Positions 14,327-21,560 of a DNA stretch of 27,099 nucleotides are shown one piece after another (within the stretch, counting starts at the first letter, position 1; each line of letters opens with the position of its first letter). The translations under genes and the position numbers were made by a program. The notes beneath the pieces are model-generated. The model saw only the letters and a list, made by a program, of their open reading frames with translations. It ran no database searches and was not told where the DNA came from. Source of the stretch: an uncultured Caulobacteraceae bacterium (GTDB lineage: Bacteria; Pseudomonadota; Alphaproteobacteria; Caulobacterales; TH1-2); assembly GCA_937967425.1 (NCBI GenBank), contig CALBST010000069.1, positions 1 to 27,099 on the forward strand, written 5' to 3'.

Positions 14327-14740
14327 TCAGGGGATAAGCGCCAATTCGCGCGCCTTCTGCACGGCCTGGGTGCGGCGTTGGACTTCGAGCTTCTGATAGA
14401 GGCTCGCGATCTGCGTCTTCACCGTGTTGGGGGAGATGCCCAGCTTTTGGGCGATCTCCTTGTTGGATTTGCCGGCCGCCAGCAGCGCCAGCACCTCCTG
14501 TTCCCTTGGCGTAATGCCGAGAGAGGCGAGCGCGGCCGTGTTCTTCTCAAACGTTGCGGAGGCGGGACGGCGGCCAAGCCGTAGTCCCGCCCACACGCCG
14601 AGCGCGGCAAAGCCGGCCGCGATCAGAGCGATATAGATCTCGGTCGAGAACGCCCGGACGAAATAATTGTACTGCAGCCATTGCAGCAGGAAGGCGCCAG
14701 CGGCCAAGGCAAGCGCGTAGAGGGCGGCGGTCCGGAGCAT
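14327..14740 (-). CDS. Membrane-anchored LuxR-type HTH regulator
   Basis: A 137-residue protein with two N-terminal membrane helices (LYALALAAGAFLLQWL and IYIALIAAGFAALGVWAGL), a short linker, and a C-terminal GerE/LuxR HTH: LGITPREQEVLALLAAGKSN, then KEIAQKLGISPNTVKTQI and YQKLEVQRRTQAV. No receiver, PAS or ligand domain is present, so the membrane part must sense the signal or receive it from a partner such as the DUF4199 protein. The ATG at 14740 is chosen because the first helix begins there, although AAGGAG directly abuts it. A start at 14821 would add 27 residues. It is divergent from phaB with 125 nt between. Confidence 0.8.
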   Translation of the reverse strand: MLRTAALYALALAAGAFLLQWLQYNYFVRAFSTEIYIALIAAGFAALGVWAGLRLGRRPASATFEKNTAALASLGITPREQEVLALLAAGKSNKEIAQKLGISPNTVKTQIASLYQKLEVQRRTQAVQKARELALIP

Positions 14741-14865
14741 CTCCTTCAGTGTGGCGAACCCGGCGCATGCCGCCAAGATAGCGCCCGAACGAACGGTTGC
14801 CTCCGCCGCCAACTCGCGCAATGTGATCCCAGAGATTTCGCATCAGACGAAACTGGGAGGATTTG

Positions 14866-15591
14866 ATGACGACGCGCGTGGCTTTTGTGACCGGTGGCAC
14901 CCGGGGGATCGGCAAGGCCATCTCGGCGCGCCTCAAGGCCGACGGCATGAAGGTGGCGGCCGGCTATTCCGGCAATGACGCCGCCGCCGAAGCGACCGCC
15001 AAGGAACTCGGCATCATGGTCGTCAAAGGCAATGTCGGGAACTTCGACGATTGCGTGAAGGCGGCCCAGGCGGTTGAGGCGGAGCTCGGCCCGATCGACG
15101 TGCTGGTGAACAATGCCGGCATCACGCGCGACGGCTTCTTCCACAAGATGAGCCATGAGCAATGGTCGGAAGTGATCCGTGTAAACATGGATTCTTGTTT
15201 CAACATGACGCGCCAAGTCATCGAAGGCATGCGCAACCGTGGCTGGGGCCGCATCATCAACATCAGTTCGATCAACGGACAGAAGGGCCAGGTTGGCCAG
15301 GTGAACTACTCAGCCGCGAAAGCCGGCATGATTGGCTTCACTAAAGCGCTGGCGCAGGAAGGCGCCAGCAAGGGCATTACCGTGAATTGCGTGTGCCCAG
15401 GTTACATCGATACCGACATGGTCGCGGCGGTGCCGGAAGATGTTTTGAAGAAGATCATCTCGACCATCCCGGTCGGGCGTCTTGGCAAAGCCGAGGAAAT
15501 AGCGAGCGCAGTGTCGTTTCTCGCGTCGGAAGGCTCGGGCTTCATGACTGGTTCCACGCTCACGATGAACGGCGCCCAGTACATCGCTTAA
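14866..15591 (+). CDS. phaB: Acetoacetyl-CoA reductase
   Basis: A 241-residue short-chain dehydrogenase that reduces acetoacetyl-CoA to (R)-3-hydroxybutyryl-CoA with NADPH, the second step of polyhydroxybutyrate synthesis. It shows the cofactor motif TGGTRGIG (9-16), NNAG (82-85) and the catalytic set Ser135, Tyr148 and Lys152 (NYSAAKAG). FFHKM and INGQKGQVGQVNYSA are typical of PhaB rather than FabG. The ATG at 14866 has GGAGG (14856-14860) at 5 nt; a TTG directly before it is not needed. phaA lies upstream beyond three opposite-strand genes, and no PHA synthase lies in this window. FabG is the main alternative. Confidence 0.9.
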   Translation: MTTRVAFVTGGTRGIGKAISARLKADGMKVAAGYSGNDAAAEATAKELGIMVVKGNVGNFDDCVKAAQAVEAELGPIDVLVNNAGITRDGFFHKMSHEQWSEVIRVNMDSCFNMTRQVIEGMRNRGWGRIINISSINGQKGQVGQVNYSAAKAGMIGFTKALAQEGASKGITVNCVCPGYIDTDMVAAVPEDVLKKIISTIPVGRLGKAEEIASAVSFLASEGSGFMTGSTLTMNGAQYIA

Positions 15592-15594
15592 TTG

Positions 15595-15619
15595 GGAACG
15601 ATAATGCGTGCTCAGCGTT
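15595..15619 (+). promoter_or_regulatory. EcfG-type (general stress) promoter upstream of the CsbD gene
   Basis: GGAAC at 15595-15599 and CGTT at 15616-15619 are separated by 16 bp. This equals the known alphaproteobacterial sigma-EcfG consensus (GGAAC, 16-17 bp, CGTT). It ends 26 nt before the CsbD start codon and begins just after the phaB stop. Confidence 0.7.
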
Positions 15620-15645
15620 CTATCTCCATTCCAAGGAGATGACTC

Positions 15646-15831
15646 ATGGACAAAGAGCATATCAAAGGCGCGGCTGACAAAGTGTCGGGCGCGGCTAAGG
15701 AAGCTGCCGGCAAGGTGACCGGCAATCAGAAGCTCGAGGCCGAAGGCAAGTTCGACAAGGCCAAAGGCGAAGTACGCCAGGGCGTTGGCGACGTGAAGGA
15801 CGCGATCAAGAAGGCCGATAAGCCGAACTAA
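15646..15831 (+). CDS. CsbD family stress-response protein
   Basis: A 61-residue, highly charged, Ala/Gly/Lys-rich protein: KGAADKVSGAAKEAAGKVTGN followed by KLEAEGKFDKAKGEVRQGVGDVKDAIKK. This is the two-repeat helical pattern of the CsbD family. CsbD is a general-stress protein of unknown mechanism in Bacillus and is common in proteobacteria. AAGGAG lies upstream of the ATG at a normal distance. The EcfG-type promoter at 15595 and the strong terminator at 15851 make it a one-gene stress-controlled transcript, which fits its family. The exact role is unknown. Confidence 0.92.
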   Translation: MDKEHIKGAADKVSGAAKEAAGKVTGNQKLEAEGKFDKAKGEVRQGVGDVKDAIKKADKPN

Positions 15832-15850
15832 GCGTTTCTAATGATTGTCA

Positions 15851-15884
15851 AACGGCCCGTGCGAAAGCGCGGGCCGTTCTCCTT
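15851..15884. terminator. Terminator hairpin after the CsbD gene, possibly bidirectional
   Basis: AACGGCCCGTGC (15851-15862), a GAAA tetraloop and GCGCGGGCCGTT (15867-15878) form a 12-bp stem with one G-T pair. CTCCTT follows on the plus strand. Read on the minus strand the stem is followed by TTTGACAAT, so it may also end the VOC operon. Confidence 0.75.
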
Positions 15885-16290
15885 ACGGCTTGTGGACGTA
15901 TTCGAGCTTCAGGCCATCCGGATCAGCGAAGAACACAGCGTAATAGTTGGGGCCGTAGCTCGGATACGCCGCCGGCGGATCGAGGATTGTCGCGCCAATA
16001 CTAAGAAGGTGCGCGTACATGGCGTCGACATCTTCGCGGCTTGCCGCATTCCAAGCGATGTGGTGCAAGCCCGGGCTGTAGCGATCATGGCCGCGCTCGG
16101 CATTCTCGCCGCGCCCGCTTAGAATGCCGATTGAGCAGAACATGTCGCCGTCTCGTAAGTCGAAATCGTATCCATTGGCGTGAGTGTCCGCGAGACGATA
16201 GCCCATAAAGGCCAGCACGCTCTCGTAGAACGCGCGCGATGCGTGCGCGTCTCTGACCGTGAGATCGACATGATGGATGCCGCCCCGCAT
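15883..16290 (-). CDS. VOC family protein with apparent metal ligands
   Basis: A 135-residue VOC-fold protein. Unit one starts GIHHVDLTVRDAHASRAFYES; unit two contains GLHHIAWNAASREDVDAMYAHL and ends FFADPDGLKLEYVHKP. His in IHHVDL, His in LHHIAW and Glu in KLEYVH sit where VOC metal ligands usually lie, so a metal-dependent activity is possible, unlike the VOC protein at 13276. The substrate is unknown. Its ATG shares one base with the stop of the adenosyltransferase gene (TGATG), so the two are translated together. Confidence 0.8.
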   Translation of the reverse strand: MRGGIHHVDLTVRDAHASRAFYESVLAFMGYRLADTHANGYDFDLRDGDMFCSIGILSGRGENAERGHDRYSPGLHHIAWNAASREDVDAMYAHLLSIGATILDPPAAYPSYGPNYYAVFFADPDGLKLEYVHKP

Positions 16291-16862
16291 CAGCGGTTCG
16301 CGCCCGGTTTCCAGAGCAGATCGGCGCGGCCTTCATCATTAGCGTAGCGCGCGGCGACGAAGAGCAAGTCGGAAAGCCGGTTCACGTACTTCACCGTTTC
16401 GGGCGAGACTGTGTCGTCGGCGTCGCGCAGCGCCACGATCGCGCGCTCAGCGCGGCGGGTTATCGCCCGAGCCATGTGCAAATGCGCCGCGGCAGGTGAG
16501 CCGCCCGGAAGAATGAACGAGGTGAGCGGCGGCAGCTTTGCGTTCAGCTCATCAACTTCGCGCTCGAGGCGGTCAGTCTGGCTTGGCTGAATGCGCAGCG
16601 GCTCGAATTTCAGATCGTCTGCATGCGGTGTCGCCAGATCGGCGCCAAGGTCAAAGAGATCATTTTGCGCGCGATCCAGGATCGGATCGAGCACGGCGTC
16701 TGCAGTTGTATGCAGCCGCGCAACGCCGATGGCTGAGTTCGCTTCATCGACCGCGCCATACGCTTCCACGCGCAGGCTTGCCTTGGAGACAGGTTCGCCC
16801 GTGGCGAGGCGCGTCTTGCCGCCATCACCCGCCTTGGTGACGATCTTGTCCAGCCTAACCAT
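16290..16862 (-). CDS. PduO/MMAB-type cob(I)alamin adenosyltransferase
   Basis: A 190-residue enzyme that transfers the adenosyl group of ATP to cob(I)alamin, giving coenzyme B12 for enzymes such as methylmalonyl-CoA mutase. The ATP-site motif is complete at the N-terminus (KIVTKAGDGGKTRLATGEPVSK), followed by RVEAYGAVDEANSAIG, DLFDLGADLATP, ILPGGSPAAAHLHMARAITRRAERA and YVNRLSDLLFVAARYAN. The length matches the family. It overlaps the upstream two-helix gene by 8 nt and the downstream VOC gene by 1 nt, forming a tight three-gene operon. CobA/CobO-type enzymes have a different fold and are ruled out. Confidence 0.92.
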   Translation of the reverse strand: MVRLDKIVTKAGDGGKTRLATGEPVSKASLRVEAYGAVDEANSAIGVARLHTTADAVLDPILDRAQNDLFDLGADLATPHADDLKFEPLRIQPSQTDRLEREVDELNAKLPPLTSFILPGGSPAAAHLHMARAITRRAERAIVALRDADDTVSPETVKYVNRLSDLLFVAARYANDEGRADLLWKPGANR

Positions 16863-17055
16863 TCGACTGCTTCCACCACAGCGCTGCGACGAGAATGAGG
16901 ATCACCACGAATTGCGCCACAACCCGAAAGCGCATGGCCTTGTTCGACCACGAGCGCGAGAAATCACCGCCCCGGAACAGCGTGTAGATCCCGAAGCACA
17001 GCGTCAGGAAAACGACCGCGAGGCCGATGGGAATGAGGTAGTTGAAAACGTCCAT
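16855..17055 (-). CDS. Small two-helix membrane protein (HIG1-like/twin-transmembrane type)
   Basis: A 66-residue protein with two membrane helices, the LIPIGLAVVFLTLCFGIYTLF stretch (about 7-27) and VVAQFVVILILVAALWW (about 45-61). They are joined by a basic loop (RGGDFSRSWSNKAMRFR), and the helix-loop-helix layout resembles HIG1-type proteins. Such proteins are associated with respiratory complexes in other systems; that role is not shown here. It is the first gene of the minus-strand operon and overlaps the adenosyltransferase gene by 8 nt. It diverges from rmuC across 102 nt. Confidence 0.8.
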   Translation of the reverse strand: MDVFNYLIPIGLAVVFLTLCFGIYTLFRGGDFSRSWSNKAMRFRVVAQFVVILILVAALWWKQSNG

Positions 17056-17157
17056 GGAGCGGAACTTACGCCCGGGACGACCCTTTCGCCATGCGCCAAA
17101 TCAAGCCTATAACGGCAGGGCATGTGGTCGGGGCCGGCGGACTGCTAGGCTTCCGAA

Positions 17158-18459
17158 ATGATCGAATCACTTCTGCTTTTGCTGGCCGTGGCGGCCATGG
17201 GCGCGGCCGCTTTTTTTGCCTACCGCTCCGCCGGTGTTGACCCTATTCGCGCCGAGCGCGACCGCGCCGTCTCGGAACTGAAGAGCCTGCGCGAAGAGAA
17301 CGCGCGACTGGTCGCGGAGCTGGCGGCCGAGAAGGCGGCAGCGGGCGCGCGGACGGAATCTGAGGAGGCGCGGTTTCTCGCCGTTGCGCAGAAAGCGCTG
17401 GAGACGTCGCAAGCGACGTTCATGTCGCTGGCGAAAGAGACATTCGAGAAGCACAGCCAAGCCGCCGCTGGCGGCGTGAAGGAGGTCCTGGCGCCGGCGC
17501 AGGAGCAACTGGCGAAGCTCGCAACCTCGGTCGAAGCGCTCGACAAGGCGCGGCTGCAGGACAAGTCGGCGATGAACGAGCAGGTTCGCCAGATCGTTGA
17601 TGCAGTAAGCTCAACCAACAAGACCACGCAGAACCTGCTCACCGCGTTGCGCGCCTCGCCCAAGATGCGTGGCCGCTGGGGCGAACAGACGCTCCGCAAT
17701 GTGCTTGAGCTTTCGGGGCTCGCCGCGCACGTCGATTTTCAAGAGCAGCTTTCAACCAACGATGGTGAAGGTTCGCGTCTGCGGCCTGACGTCGTGATCA
17801 ACTTGCCCGGTGGCCGCTGCATTGTCGTCGACTCTAAAGTGGCGCTATCGGGCTATCTCGATGCCATGGAAGCGACTGATGACGCTTCGCGCGAAGCATT
17901 CATGAAGAAGCACGTCGCGGAACTCAAAGGCCATGTGAACAATCTGGCGTCCAAAGAGTATCAAAAGCATGTGCCGGACACGGCGGATTTCGTGGTGCTG
18001 TTCGTGCCGGGCGAAAACTTCCTTGCCGCCGCCGCCGAGCGGGATCCGAATTTGTTCGACGAGGCTTTCGCAAAGAAGGTCATCATTACGACACCGACGA
18101 CGATGGTGGCGCTGGCGAAATCCGTGGCGTACGGCTGGCGTCAGGAGCAAAGCGCCAAGAACGCACAGGAAATCGCGGAGCTCGGCCGCGAACTCTTCCG
18201 CCGCATGGCGGTGATGGTCGATCACATGGGCAAGGTTGGGGATTCGATCGGCAGGTCGGTGAAATCGTACAACGAGATGCTGGGCTCGGTTGAAAGCCGC
18301 GTCTTGCCGCAAGCGCGCAAGTTCAAGGAACTTGGCGCGGGCGATGCCGGCATCGATATCGGAGCGCCCGCGCAGATCGAAGCTGCGCCACGTTTGCCGC
18401 CGCCGCCCGAACAGCTCGAACTGATGCCGCCGCCGCAGACGCCGAAGCGCGCGCGTTAA
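17158..18459 (+). CDS. rmuC: DNA recombination protein RmuC
   Basis: A 433-residue RmuC protein. The family limits DNA inversions and rearrangements in E. coli and has a nuclease-like core. An N-terminal membrane anchor (LLLLLAVAAMGAAAFFAY) is followed by a coiled coil (about 33-150) and the conserved core. The core has MRGRWGEQTLRNVLELSGL, RLRPDVVINLPGGRCIVVDSKVAL (with the acidic and D-S-K residues of a PD-(D/E)xK-like site), FVVLFVPGENFLAAA and the MVALAKSVAYGWRQEQ segment. A proline-rich tail ends the protein. The ATG at 17158 is the only sensible start. It diverges from the two-helix membrane gene. Confidence 0.93.
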   Translation: MIESLLLLLAVAAMGAAAFFAYRSAGVDPIRAERDRAVSELKSLREENARLVAELAAEKAAAGARTESEEARFLAVAQKALETSQATFMSLAKETFEKHSQAAAGGVKEVLAPAQEQLAKLATSVEALDKARLQDKSAMNEQVRQIVDAVSSTNKTTQNLLTALRASPKMRGRWGEQTLRNVLELSGLAAHVDFQEQLSTNDGEGSRLRPDVVINLPGGRCIVVDSKVALSGYLDAMEATDDASREAFMKKHVAELKGHVNNLASKEYQKHVPDTADFVVLFVPGENFLAAAAERDPNLFDEAFAKKVIITTPTTMVALAKSVAYGWRQEQSAKNAQEIAELGRELFRRMAVMVDHMGKVGDSIGRSVKSYNEMLGSVESRVLPQARKFKELGAGDAGIDIGAPAQIEAAPRLPPPPEQLELMPPPQTPKRAR

Positions 18460-18529
18460 ACGCCGTTCGTCGCGTTTCTGGTGAAGCGGCTGTGCCGGCG
18501 CGCTAACACGCGCGCGGAGGAATTCGCTT

Positions 18530-19315
18530 ATGAGACATATGTTAATCGCGGCTGCGGCTGTTTTTGCGCTCGCTGCTTGCACGCCGCCGGCGCCGCAAGA
18601 AGCCCCACCGCCGGTGCAGATCGCGGTGTCGCCGGATGCCGCGAACATCCAAGCGGCAGTGGCGGACTCCCGCCGTCCGGCGGAAGACGTCGCGCGCGAT
18701 GCGGCGCGCCATGCCGCTGAAACTCTAGCGTTCGCCGGGATTGAACCAGGCGAGAGAGTGGGTGAAATTTTTCCCGGCGGCGGCTATTTCACCCGTCTCT
18801 TCGCCGTTGCCGTTGGCGATGAAGGCCGTGTCTACCCAACCATCCGCCCGGACGGCATTGCGGGTGAATACGAAACCCCGATCCTGGCAGTCGCCTCGCA
18901 ATACCCGAACGCGACCGTGGTGCGGACGCCGTACGATGCGCTGGCCTATCCAGAACCGCTCGATGTGATTTTTACCGCTCAGAACTATCACGACATGGCG
19001 CTGACCGCATACGGCCTTGGCGATCGCGCGCAAATGAACGCAACCGCATTCGCAGCGCTGAAGCCGGGTGGTGTTTACATCGTTATCGATCACTCCGCCG
19101 TCGATGGCAGCCCAATTCAAACCGACGCGGAGAATACCAATCACCGGATCGATCAGGCTGCCGTGCGGCGCGAAATCGAAGCCGCAGGCTTCGTGTTCGA
19201 TGGCGAAAGCGATGTTTTACGCAACTCAGCTGACACGCGGACGACCAGCGTGTTTGATCCCTCAATCCGCGGCAGCACCGATCAGTTCATGATGCGGTTC
19301 CGCAAGCCGGAATAG
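18530..19315 (+). CDS. Predicted lipoprotein with methyltransferase-like fold, copy 1
   Basis: A 261-residue protein beginning with a lipoprotein signal (MRHMLIAAAAVFALAAC, lipobox LAAC with Cys17) and a Pro-rich linker, then a Rossmann methyltransferase-like domain of the predicted methyltransferase type (COG4798-like). The motif I region reads ERVGEIFPGGGYFTRLFAVAVG, and strand 2 ends VYPTIRP. The latter lacks the acidic residue that copy 2 keeps (YGIDRP), so SAM binding is doubtful here. Shared later motifs are DVIFTAQNYHDM, ALKPGGVYIVIDHSA, NHRIDQ and DQFMMRFRKPE. GGAGGAA lies 8 nt before the ATG. The role is unknown; SAM is not normally available outside the cytoplasm. Confidence 0.8.
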   Translation: MRHMLIAAAAVFALAACTPPAPQEAPPPVQIAVSPDAANIQAAVADSRRPAEDVARDAARHAAETLAFAGIEPGERVGEIFPGGGYFTRLFAVAVGDEGRVYPTIRPDGIAGEYETPILAVASQYPNATVVRTPYDALAYPEPLDVIFTAQNYHDMALTAYGLGDRAQMNATAFAALKPGGVYIVIDHSAVDGSPIQTDAENTNHRIDQAAVRREIEAAGFVFDGESDVLRNSADTRTTSVFDPSIRGSTDQFMMRFRKPE

Positions 19316-19320
19316 ACTTC

Positions 19321-19746
19321 TCAATCGTCGTGACGCGGGCGGGCGCGGTTGGCTTTAATGCTGCCGCGCTTTGCCTTGTGCTCGAGCCGCTTCTGCTTCT
19401 GCGCCTTAGGGACTTTCGTGGGTTTACGCGGCTTTGGCCGGTGCGTCGCCTGCTCGACGAGCGCGACGAGCCGCGCCAGCGCTTCGGTGCGATTGCGTTC
19501 CTGGGTGCGGTGCGCGTCGGCGCGAATGACAATTTCGCCGTCGAGCGTCAGGCGCCGCCCGGCAAGCCTTTCGAGCCGCGCGCGCACATCGTCCGGCAGT
19601 GCCGTGTAGCCGTTGACGTTGAAGCGCAGCTCCACCGCCGTAGAGACCTTGTTGACGTTCTGTCCGCCCGGGCCGGCCGCGCGGATGAAGCGTTCCTCGA
19701 GGTCGCGGTCGTCCAGCGCCAGGGAGGGGGTCACGGGAATCATCAC
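19321..19746 (-). CDS. arfB: Alternative ribosome-rescue factor ArfB (YaeJ-type peptidyl-tRNA hydrolase)
   Basis: A 141-residue protein that frees ribosomes stalled at mRNA ends by hydrolysing peptidyl-tRNA. The catalytic GGQ lies in RAAGPGGQNVNKVSTAVELRF (GGQ at about 27-29). The C-terminal tail is long and basic (RPKPRKPTKVPKAQKQKRLEHKAKRGSIKANR), as needed to enter the empty mRNA channel. The length and the absence of a codon-recognition domain separate it from RF1/RF2. It lies on the opposite strand between the two lipoprotein methyltransferase paralogues, with 5 nt between its stop and that of copy 1. Confidence 0.93.
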   Translation of the reverse strand: MMIPVTPSLALDDRDLEERFIRAAGPGGQNVNKVSTAVELRFNVNGYTALPDDVRARLERLAGRRLTLDGEIVIRADAHRTQERNRTEALARLVALVEQATHRPKPRKPTKVPKAQKQKRLEHKAKRGSIKANRARPRHDD

Positions 19747-19851
19747 CGCTGAGTGTAACGCGGGCCGGTTTCCAATCGTTCACTTCGCCGCGAAGCGGGA
19801 GACAAGCACCCAGCCATTGCGCTAAACCCGCCAAAATCGAGGGAGGACGCG

Positions 19852-20640
19852 ATGAGAAATCTGCTGGCCGGGCTTGGAGTTGCGCTGTTCATCGGCGCCT
19901 GCGCGGGCGGGGCCGTGCCGGGCCTGATGATGGCGATGCCCGCCGAGCAAGTGACCGCGTCCTCGCCCCACATATTGACTGCTCTCGCCGATAGCCGCCG
20001 GCCGGACGCCGATCGCCAGCGCGACGTGCTGCGTCATCCGGCCGAAATCCTCGCTTTCACCGGTGTCCAGCCCGGCTGGCGAATTGCCGATGTCGGCCCG
20101 GGCGGCGGCTATTATTCGCGCCTCTTCGCTGTTGCTGTTGGCGATGGCGGGCATGTTTACGGCATCGATCGCCCGAACCCGGCGCCGGATCGCCCGCGCG
20201 CCATGCTCGCGGTCGCGCCGCAATATGAGAACATCACAGTGCTACAGGCTGGCTACACCGGCTGGAGTATTTCCGAGCCGCTCGACGCCGTGTTCATCTC
20301 GCAAATCTACCACGACTTCTTCTACCCGCAGCTCAACGTCGATGTGCCCGCGTTCAACCGCGCCGTGTTCGAGGCGCTGAAGCCGGGCGGGGTGTACGTC
20401 ATCATCGATCACGCCGCCGAAGCAGGCCACACGATCAACACCGCCGACCCGCAAGCCGACATTCACCGCATCGATCAAGCGCAGATCATCCGTGAGGTCA
20501 CCGCCGCCGGCTTCGTGCTCGAAGACGAAAGCCAGGTGCTGCGCAATCCGGCCGACAACCGCAGCGTACGCGTGTTCGAGGGCGACGTTCGTGGTCGCAC
20601 CGACCAGTTCGTGCTGCGCTTCCGCAGGCCGGCGAACTGA
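19852..20640 (+). CDS. Predicted lipoprotein with methyltransferase fold, copy 2
   Basis: A 262-residue paralogue of the protein at 18530. It has a lipoprotein signal (MRNLLAGLGVALFIGAC, lipobox IGAC, Cys17), then ADSRRPDADRQRDVLRHPAEILAF. Motif I is RIADVGPGGGYYSRLFAVAVG, and strand 2 ends in an acidic residue (HVYGIDRP), so the SAM site looks more complete than in copy 1. The DAVFISQIYHDF, ALKPGGVYVIIDHAA, HRIDQAQIIREV and DQFVLRFRRP blocks match copy 1. GGGAGGACGCG precedes the ATG. nudC starts 5 nt after the stop. As a predicted exported protein with a SAM fold its activity is puzzling; it may have another ligand. Confidence 0.82.
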   Translation: MRNLLAGLGVALFIGACAGGAVPGLMMAMPAEQVTASSPHILTALADSRRPDADRQRDVLRHPAEILAFTGVQPGWRIADVGPGGGYYSRLFAVAVGDGGHVYGIDRPNPAPDRPRAMLAVAPQYENITVLQAGYTGWSISEPLDAVFISQIYHDFFYPQLNVDVPAFNRAVFEALKPGGVYVIIDHAAEAGHTINTADPQADIHRIDQAQIIREVTAAGFVLEDESQVLRNPADNRSVRVFEGDVRGRTDQFVLRFRRPAN

Positions 20641-20645
20641 GGCGT

Positions 20646-21560
20646 TTGGGTTTGCTCCTCCCGCACAACCCGAACGCCTTCACGCGTTCGCCGCTCGATC
20701 GCGCCGGCCATCACCGCAAGGATGAGGCCTGGCTGAAAGCCGCCATGGAGAGCGACCAAGCCTCGCTCTTGGTTTTCAATAAGGGCCGGGTGTTTCTCCA
20801 CGAGGAGGGTGGCGATCTTTCGGTGCGTTGGCTTGCGCCTCAGGTGTACCAACAATTTGGCGACCGCGACCTGCCGCTCTTGTTCCTCGGCGTAGACGAG
20901 AATCAGTCTCCGCACTTTGCCTGCGAAATCGCGGATCCCGCTGCGCTGGGCGATCTCGGAATCTTCGAGGAATTGCGTCCGGCCGCGCCGCGTCTGGAGG
21001 CGAAGACGTTGCCGATTATCGGCGCCGCGCGCGCCGTGTTCGAGTGGCACGGCCGTAACCGTTTTTGCGCCAATTGCGGAACCCCCTCGCGCGTCGTTGA
21101 GGCGGGCTGGGTGCGCAAGTGCGATGCTTGCAACGCCGAGCACTATCCGCGCGTGGATCCCGTCTGCATCATGGTGCCGACCTTTGGCGACAAGTGCTTC
21201 TTGGGCCGCCAGAAGGCCTGGCCGCGCGGGATGCATTCGGCGCTTGCTGGCTTTATCGAGCCCGGTGAGGCGATCGAAGAAGCTGTTGCGCGCGAAACAC
21301 TGGAGGAAGCCGGGCTAAAGGTGCGGGAGGTGCAGATGCACTCCACCCAGCCGTGGCCGTTCCCGCATTCGCTGATGATCGGCGTCCTCTGTGAAGTCGA
21401 GGACGACAAGCACACAGTCGACACCACCGAGCTCGAAAGCGGCCGCTGGTTCACACGCGAAGAGGCGCGCCTCCTCATCGCGGCGAAGCATCCCGAATGC
21501 TGGGCGCCGCCGCCATTCGCGATTGCACATCAACTCTTGAAGACTTGGTCTGAACGTTAG
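20646..21560 (+). CDS. nudC: NAD(+) diphosphatase (NudC-type Nudix hydrolase)
   Basis: A 304-residue enzyme that splits NADH to NMNH and AMP and can also remove NAD caps from RNA. A zinc ribbon (CANCG then CDACN) is followed by the Nudix box GFIEPGEAIEEAVARETLEEAGL, matching G-x5-E-x7-RE-x2-EE-x-G-hydrophobic. The NudC-specific QPWPFPHSLM signature lies shortly after. A substrate-binding N-terminal domain occupies about 1-125. The start is a TTG at 20646, 5 nt after the upstream stop; a TTG at 20652 is also possible, and no ATG precedes the conserved region. It is probably co-transcribed with lipoprotein copy 2. Its TAG overlaps the stop of the convergent efflux gene by 4 nt. Confidence 0.93.
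   Translation: MGLLLPHNPNAFTRSPLDRAGHHRKDEAWLKAAMESDQASLLVFNKGRVFLHEEGGDLSVRWLAPQVYQQFGDRDLPLLFLGVDENQSPHFACEIADPAALGDLGIFEELRPAAPRLEAKTLPIIGAARAVFEWHGRNRFCANCGTPSRVVEAGWVRKCDACNAEHYPRVDPVCIMVPTFGDKCFLGRQKAWPRGMHSALAGFIEPGEAIEEAVARETLEEAGLKVREVQMHSTQPWPFPHSLMIGVLCEVEDDKHTVDTTELESGRWFTREEARLLIAAKHPECWAPPPFAIAHQLLKTWSER

Noticed and set aside
18458..18477. AAACGC...GCGTTT stem after rmuC as a terminator
   Set aside because: Only 6 bp with an 8-nt loop and no T run beyond the arm itself. Too weak to list as a feature.
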